Shown one piece after another: positions 63,101 through 64,000 of a DNA stretch of 64,000 bases. The DNA is taken from positions 14,899,580 to 14,963,579 of the forward strand of contig NC_091104.1 in assembly GCF_024713975.1 (NCBI RefSeq), written 5' to 3'. The notes under the pieces were generated by a model that made no database searches, was not told the DNA's origin, and worked only from the letters and a program-made list of their open reading frames with translations. Every line of letters begins with the position of its first letter. Positions within the stretch are counted from its first letter, which is position 1. Position numbers and translations under genes: made by a program. The stretch comes from Paralichthys olivaceus. Taxonomy: Eukaryota; Chordata; Actinopteri; Pleuronectiformes; Paralichthyidae.

Positions 63101-63954
63101 CGCCACCTTTGATTTGCTATTTACCGAAGGGACAAGCTCCATTAACCTTTAATTATGAGAGTGCCAGGTTACAGGTACACGCAATAAAATCCCACACGGT
63201 GTGAAAATGTCAGAAGCGGCTTCACATTCCGTGGAAGCGCGGGAGCATGTGCCTGCGCCTAACATGAGCAAACACGACTGCATAGAGCAAGAGATGGGCA
63301 AAGTGGAAGCCAGAAGATGACAGTGTGGTTTGTAAACAGGCAGCTGGGCTTTGTGTGGAAGGGATGAACAAAGAGAGCAGCCTGTCCTCAGGGAGGGAGA
63401 AGGCAGCCTGACAGCCTCATCTGAGCTGCCTGGGACTCTGGGAGGAGAGATCTGGACTGGCCTAAATCTACTCCTCAGCTCCACTATTCTGTCTATTCTC
63501 TGTCTCCCTCCCTCCCTCCCTCCCTCCCTCCTGGCTGCCTGTCCTTCCCCCTCTATTCAGGCTACAGAGTTTGTGCTCCCCTCGCAGCATGAGTAAGGCA
63601 GAGTGATAATAGAAAAAGGCAGTCTTGCTGCATCAGTACATTTACTCCACTCTCTATCTCCTCGCATCCAGGAGAGAGATAAGTTCTACATGTCCCGCAT
63701 TGTGGTGTTAGAGCTTCTGCAGGCTCTCAAGTTCAAGTCTCCTCTGCCCGACACAAACTTGTTACTGCTGGTCCAGGTAAAAAAAAAAAAGTCTTTATGT
63801 TCATCACAAACAAAATAAATGGCAGCGTTCTTTCCTACATTAAATTCAACAACTCACAAACATGTGAATTTGTCAGTTTGTTTGTGCAGATATCGGCACA
63901 CGTCTGGCAGAATCCACCATCATCCAGAAGCACATGATCCTGACGCTGCCGGGG
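34161..63954 (+). CDS. UNC79: UNC79, NALCN channel complex subunit (3' end outside window)
   Basis: Forty-four GT-AG exons encode residues 1-2392 in one unbroken frame; coordinates are given in the block entries. The start MSTKAEQ FASKIRYLQEYHNRV matches the vertebrate protein, and near-identical stretches run throughout. Human UNC79 is about 2635 aa, so only the C-terminal part is missing beyond the right edge. UNC79 forms a large helical-repeat heterodimer with UNC80 that holds and activates the sodium-leak channel NALCN at the neuronal plasma membrane, setting resting excitability. No membrane segment or signal peptide is visible, as expected for a cytosolic scaffold. Low-complexity, probably disordered stretches are exon 18 (Ser-Pro repeats) and exon 32 (acidic). 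Two in-frame exons (27 and 31) look like cassettes. The last exon seen ends in a donor (GTGAGA at 63955), so the gene continues. Confidence 0.96.
34197..34246. repeat. GT microsatellite close to the UNC79 exon 1 donor
   Basis: Perfect (GT)25 beginning 14 bp after the exon 1 donor (GTAAGT at 34183). Its length is likely to vary between individuals. Confidence 0.95.
34671..34697. repeat. CAT trinucleotide repeat
   Basis: About nine CAT units in UNC79 intron 1, followed by a C-rich stretch. Confidence 0.9.
35224..35425 (-). repeat. Dispersed repeat (family B), antisense copy in UNC79 intron 1
   Basis: It contains CACTAGATCTGGATT, GGATTTGCACCCTGATCC and GCGTAATCCTGCTAAC followed by AAACAAAC runs, the antisense counterpart of the words at 6255-6495. 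No ORF. Confidence 0.55.
36246..39254 (+). other. UNC79: UNC79 intron 2, nothing but simple repeats
   Basis: The 3-kb intron contains a G9 run near 37130, a degenerate TG stretch at about 37700-37780 and C/T-rich tracts near 38220 and 39205. No exon, RNA gene or complete mobile element is recognised. Parts such as 36480-36700 are GC-richer and unique-looking, but conservation cannot be judged. Confidence 0.5.
40583..40682. mobile_element. 100-bp MITE in UNC79 intron 4
   Basis: The left end AAGGGATGGTTCACC and the right end GGTGAACTATCCCTTTAA form inverted repeats of about 16 bp. The interior (CACTCATTATCTACTCATCA, ACTATGCAGATGGAG) is short and non-coding. It is an internally shortened copy of a widespread teleost 'gggatagttcaccc' element; that link is from recall. 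Confidence 0.7.
41096..41517. mobile_element. Complete MITE-like element (family A) in UNC79 intron 6
   Basis: The left end ATAGACTGTATATAAAGATG mirrors the right end (reverse complement ATAGACTGCATAAGAAGATG). It contains GAAGCCAAAG, GGTGGCTGGCTGC, GAGATGGTTTCTGTCATTTT and GTGGCAGGAAGT. The element is 422 bp with no meaningful ORF. Partial copies are at 6074-6254 (left part) and 58080-58213 (right part). The superfamily is not determined. Confidence 0.75.
43263..45837 (+). CDS. UNC79: UNC79 exons 9-12, Cys/His-rich module (residues 326-454)
   Basis: Exons: 43263-43351, 44242-44282, 44525-44553, 45608-45837. Exons 10 (41 nt) and 11 (29 nt) are microexons whose combined length keeps frame with the neighbours. 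The encoded segment, together with the end of exon 8, has clustered Cys and His: CQHIECH at 310-316, CEEC at 346-349, CQKKNC at 375-380, CFSAGCCGRHG at 391-401 and CKRCHVNHH at 408-416. The spacing resembles zinc-binding knuckles. This region is very conserved between fish and mammals. Confidence 0.92.
45531..45564. repeat. CTC trinucleotide repeat before UNC79 exon 12
   Basis: About eleven CTC/TCC units followed by more pyrimidines, ending 43 bp before the exon 12 acceptor (TCTGTAG, 45601-45607). It may form part of the polypyrimidine tract. Confidence 0.9.
46057..48337 (+). CDS. UNC79: UNC79 exons 13-17 (residues 455-741)
   Basis: Exons: 46057-46228, 46370-46600, 46886-47076, 47354-47477, 48197-48337. 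The segment begins LLKEAEIHAEQREFEMNRRR, probably a charged helix, and continues through conserved helical-repeat sequence (VSLCTPNENTPTESLARLV, WFHSTAYMMDDEVGSLVEKL, VGGYWDKSCSTV, MFDIELCPLPFSMEEMFGF). It ends LTGNTGARR. Exon 14 (77 codons, phase 0-0) starts with a donor-like GTGAGC immediately after its acceptor. Confidence 0.93.
47491..47552. repeat. CA-rich microsatellite
   Basis: Impure ACACAA/CACGCA repeat in UNC79 intron 16, starting 14 bp after the exon 16 donor. Confidence 0.85.
48676..50722 (+). CDS. UNC79: UNC79 exons 18-22 (residues 742-1012)
   Basis: Exons: 48676-48891, 49231-49458, 49715-49856, 50377-50456, 50574-50722. Exon 18 encodes a short tandem Ser-Pro repeat (LSPFPSPFRSPFRSPLRCSP, residues 757-776) followed by the acidic LDLDCDDDDMNLGCF. 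Exon 19 contains the conserved NNVFQAPWGGSHTCQKDEKA and CSLCQSSILCYQLGC. Exon 20 is the least conserved and probably a flexible linker. Exons 21-22 return to helical repeats (PDILFNMLNCLKILCLHGEC). Confidence 0.92.
49965..50166 (+). repeat. Dispersed teleost repeat fragment in UNC79 intron 20
   Basis: The words TTAGCTTAGCACAGACTGGA, AATCTGGCTCTTTCCAAAG and CTACCAGCACCTGTATCGCT follow the layout of a repeat common in fish introns. No ORF; the borders are approximate. Confidence 0.5.
50194..50290 (+). pseudogene. LINE reverse-transcriptase fragment
   Basis: In one frame from 50194 the translation reads FYCSTIESILSYCITVWCAG, continuing CSAADKLYRG. This resembles the C-terminal end of fish non-LTR retrotransposon reverse transcriptase ('TIESVLTYCITVWYG'). 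It then meets a stop. Only about 30 codons survive, so the copy is a dead 5'-truncated piece. Confidence 0.6.
50859..53698 (+). CDS. UNC79: UNC79 exons 23-26 (residues 1013-1254)
   Basis: Exons: 50859-51016, 52429-52610, 53223-53424, 53516-53698. The segment starts LWSMLKSEFCQLASLAVP. It includes NHLLKYSLAHAFCCFLASVE and WEFFVNRFETLSLEAQLHLD, and ends with a basic part (WKIRRARFARNRQKSVRSLR) and SKRAFSLPESLSNRIR. The basic stretch plus Ser residues may be a phosphorylation site region; that is inference. Confidence 0.93.
51017..52428 (+). other. UNC79: UNC79 intron 23, nothing recognised
   Basis: A 1.4-kb intron without exon, RNA gene or clear mobile element. The stretch 52180-52370 is non-repetitive and could be conserved regulatory DNA, which one sequence cannot show. 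Confidence 0.45.
53971..54062 (+). repeat. Short dispersed repeat fragment
   Basis: It reads TTATTTGTATAGCCCATATT, then ACAAATCACAATTTGTCTCA and GCTTAACAAGGTGCAACGTC. This matches a repeat I recall as frequent in fish genomes. No ORF. Confidence 0.5.
54353..54421 (+). CDS. UNC79: UNC79 exon 27, in-frame cassette (residues 1255-1277)
   Basis: 69 nt, phase 1 on both sides, so inclusion or skipping leaves the frame open. It encodes LRLTRQEQSAPTLGDMIEKVLPG. The flanking exons 26 and 28 would also join in frame. The human protein version I remember goes directly from KIR to a short linker and TIKDLLPED, which suggests that this exon is optional. Confidence 0.75.
54802..55743 (+). CDS. UNC79: UNC79 exons 28-30 (residues 1278-1505)
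   Basis: Exons: 54802-55139, 55275-55457, 55581-55743. Highly conserved helical-repeat core: TIKDLLPEDAGIDHQTVHQL, AKAFNTVKRHLYVLLGYDQQ, MRISTCFNAFIAGIAQVMDY, HYFQQPPRCSLWALKPHIRQ. It ends AGPLYSDNSNMSRYSEKEK. The beginning of exon 28 (ARLHPHFNPDASASLIGQTP) has no counterpart in the mammalian form I recall and may be reached through an alternative acceptor. Confidence 0.93.
56088..56237 (+). CDS. UNC79: UNC79 exon 31, in-frame cassette (residues 1506-1555)
   Basis: 150 nt, phase 1 on both sides. It encodes an acidic start (EEDSVFDESDVHDTPTGAAN) and a basic end (FFARLKRIGGSKSVKYQPVE). Skipping it joins EKEKG to EIELSEYRE, as in the mammalian form I recall (EKEKGEIELAEYRE). It is therefore probably alternatively spliced. 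Confidence 0.75.
56370..57641 (+). CDS. UNC79: UNC79 exon 32, large disordered exon (residues 1556-1979)
   Basis: 1272 nt, by far the longest exon of the gene. It opens EIELSEYREASALQDSILHC and contains RRKSCIDRCD, VIPEVRLSCMETFEDKLD, DLIDLSSDCTS, SDSDSLVFEQLPPLRIVESD and PLVQVSVEDCS. A long Asp/Glu tract (about 57410-57510) follows, then the conserved EFKIQIVPRQRKQRKIAVSA and REYLDISFN. Conserved islands lie in otherwise poorly conserved, Ser/Asp-rich sequence, which suggests linear interaction motifs in a disordered loop. Confidence 0.93.
58080..58213 (-). repeat. MITE-like element (family A), terminal part
   Basis: It contains GGATATTTTGCCTTCATTTA and GAGTGGCAGGAAATGAAGAT, and ends CGTCCATCTTTATGAAGTCTA. 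The end is the inverted form of the ATAGACTG...ATAAAGATGG terminal repeat seen at 41096. The left border is not clear and may extend to about 57880. Confidence 0.6.
58671..60585 (+). CDS. UNC79: UNC79 exons 33-38 (residues 1980-2184)
   Basis: Exons: 58671-58772, 59201-59317, 59885-59987, 60079-60219, 60315-60353, 60473-60585. Exon 33 encodes LSTLEKPRESASAPTLEAAM, exon 34 the conserved LGALTMSQLMKRQLEHQSSA, exons 35-36 SMFVPAPEEFIDEQPT and CRDCAAVLEEYDEETLGLAV. Exon 37 is a 39-nt microexon. Exon 38 carries GVAKQFLRCMFHQLAPNGIL. Between exons 34 and 35 the human protein I recall has about 30 more residues; no such exon is visible in intron 34. Confidence 0.92.
59398..59757. mobile_element. Foldback element in UNC79 intron 34
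   Basis: The two halves are inverted copies. The outer arms CCTATGTTTATAAATGTGG (left) and the reverse complement of CCACATTTATAAACACAGGG (right) pair, as do the inner arms around GTTATCTTATGGTGCAAC (59481-59498) and GTTGCCCCATAAGATAAC (59619-59636). The arms are each about 100 bp or more around a central loop near 59510-59610. No ORF. It resembles a long-TIR MITE or foldback transposon; I do not recognise the family. Confidence 0.7.
60713..63954 (+). CDS. UNC79: UNC79 exons 39-44 (residues 2185-2392)
   Basis: Exons: 60713-60798, 61190-61363, 61579-61647, 61736-61846, 63672-63776, 63877-63954. Conserved helical-repeat sequence: GSFLRTLASSLIDFNELSSV, GLNNKKSLPAGGTMLHCLEN, LRIIICLLKIPTTNATR, SLLEPFSKLLSFVIQYGMFS, ERDKFYMSRIVVLELLQAL, FVCADIGTRLAESTI. 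The last exon ends ILTLPG before a donor GTGAGA, so coding continues to the right of the window. Confidence 0.92.
61847..63671 (+). other. UNC79: UNC79 intron 42, nothing recognised except a TCCC repeat
   Basis: A 1.8-kb intron, long for this part of the gene. The left half is AT-rich; 62560-63470 is GC-richer and non-repetitive. No exon fits the UNC79 frame here, and the flanking exons join directly to a conserved protein sequence (FNK|ERDKFY). Confidence 0.5.
63504..63531. repeat. TCCC tetranucleotide repeat
   Basis: Seven TCCC-type units in UNC79 intron 42. Confidence 0.9.
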
Positions 63955-64000
63955 GTGAGACTCGAGTGGCTTTGTGTTTGGATTATATTAAAATCAGCCT

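Noticed and set aside
1..64000. A new multi-gene system such as a defence or biosynthetic cluster
   Set aside because: The window holds three ordinary, conserved vertebrate genes plus intron and intergenic repeats. Nothing supports an additional gene system.

Overview
This window is nuclear DNA from a bony fish, probably a percomorph teleost. The evidence is GT-AG introns, AT-rich non-coding DNA with many short inverted-repeat elements of teleost type, and three genes whose proteins closely match vertebrate UBR7, BTBD7 and UNC79. The UNC79 coding span seen here is about 30 kb, against several hundred kb in mammals, which fits a compact fish genome. Species cannot be named from the sequence.

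Layout. Positions 1-1680 hold no gene I recognise. UBR7 (+, coding 1826-5574, 11 exons, 401 aa) starts just after a small promoter with CRE, ETS-type, E-box and CCAAT motifs. BTBD7 (-, coding 9187-21464, 10 coding exons, 1117 aa) converges on UBR7. Its 3' UTR probably fills most of 6690-9186 and its promoter probably lies in the CpG-rich block at 27946-28640, after a large first intron full of repeats. UNC79 (+, coding from 34161, 44 exons to 63954, residues 1-2392) diverges from BTBD7 and runs off the right edge; only its C-terminal part (about a tenth) is missing. The order UBR7 > < BTBD7 > UNC79 (tail-to-tail, then head-to-head) is the vertebrate order on human 14q32.

I built the exon models by hand from reading frame, splice dinucleotides and remembered vertebrate orthologues. 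All 62 internal junctions are GT-AG and keep frame, so the gene models are strong. UTR ends, promoters and repeat borders are less certain.

The genes do not form a pathway. UBR7 is a UBR-box/PHD protein linked to histone ubiquitination, BTBD7 is a BTB-BACK protein linked to cell adhesion and branching morphogenesis, and UNC79 is a large subunit of the NALCN sodium-leak channel complex in neurons.

I found no previously undescribed multi-gene system. The observations most worth checking are: juxtaposed 3'/5' splice-site motifs at the start of UNC79 exons 14 and 18; a Cys/His-rich module in UNC79; three upstream ORFs in the BTBD7 leader; in-frame cassette exons in UNC79; a 16-bp minisatellite beside a hairpin in the BTBD7 first intron; and several complete MITE or foldback elements.
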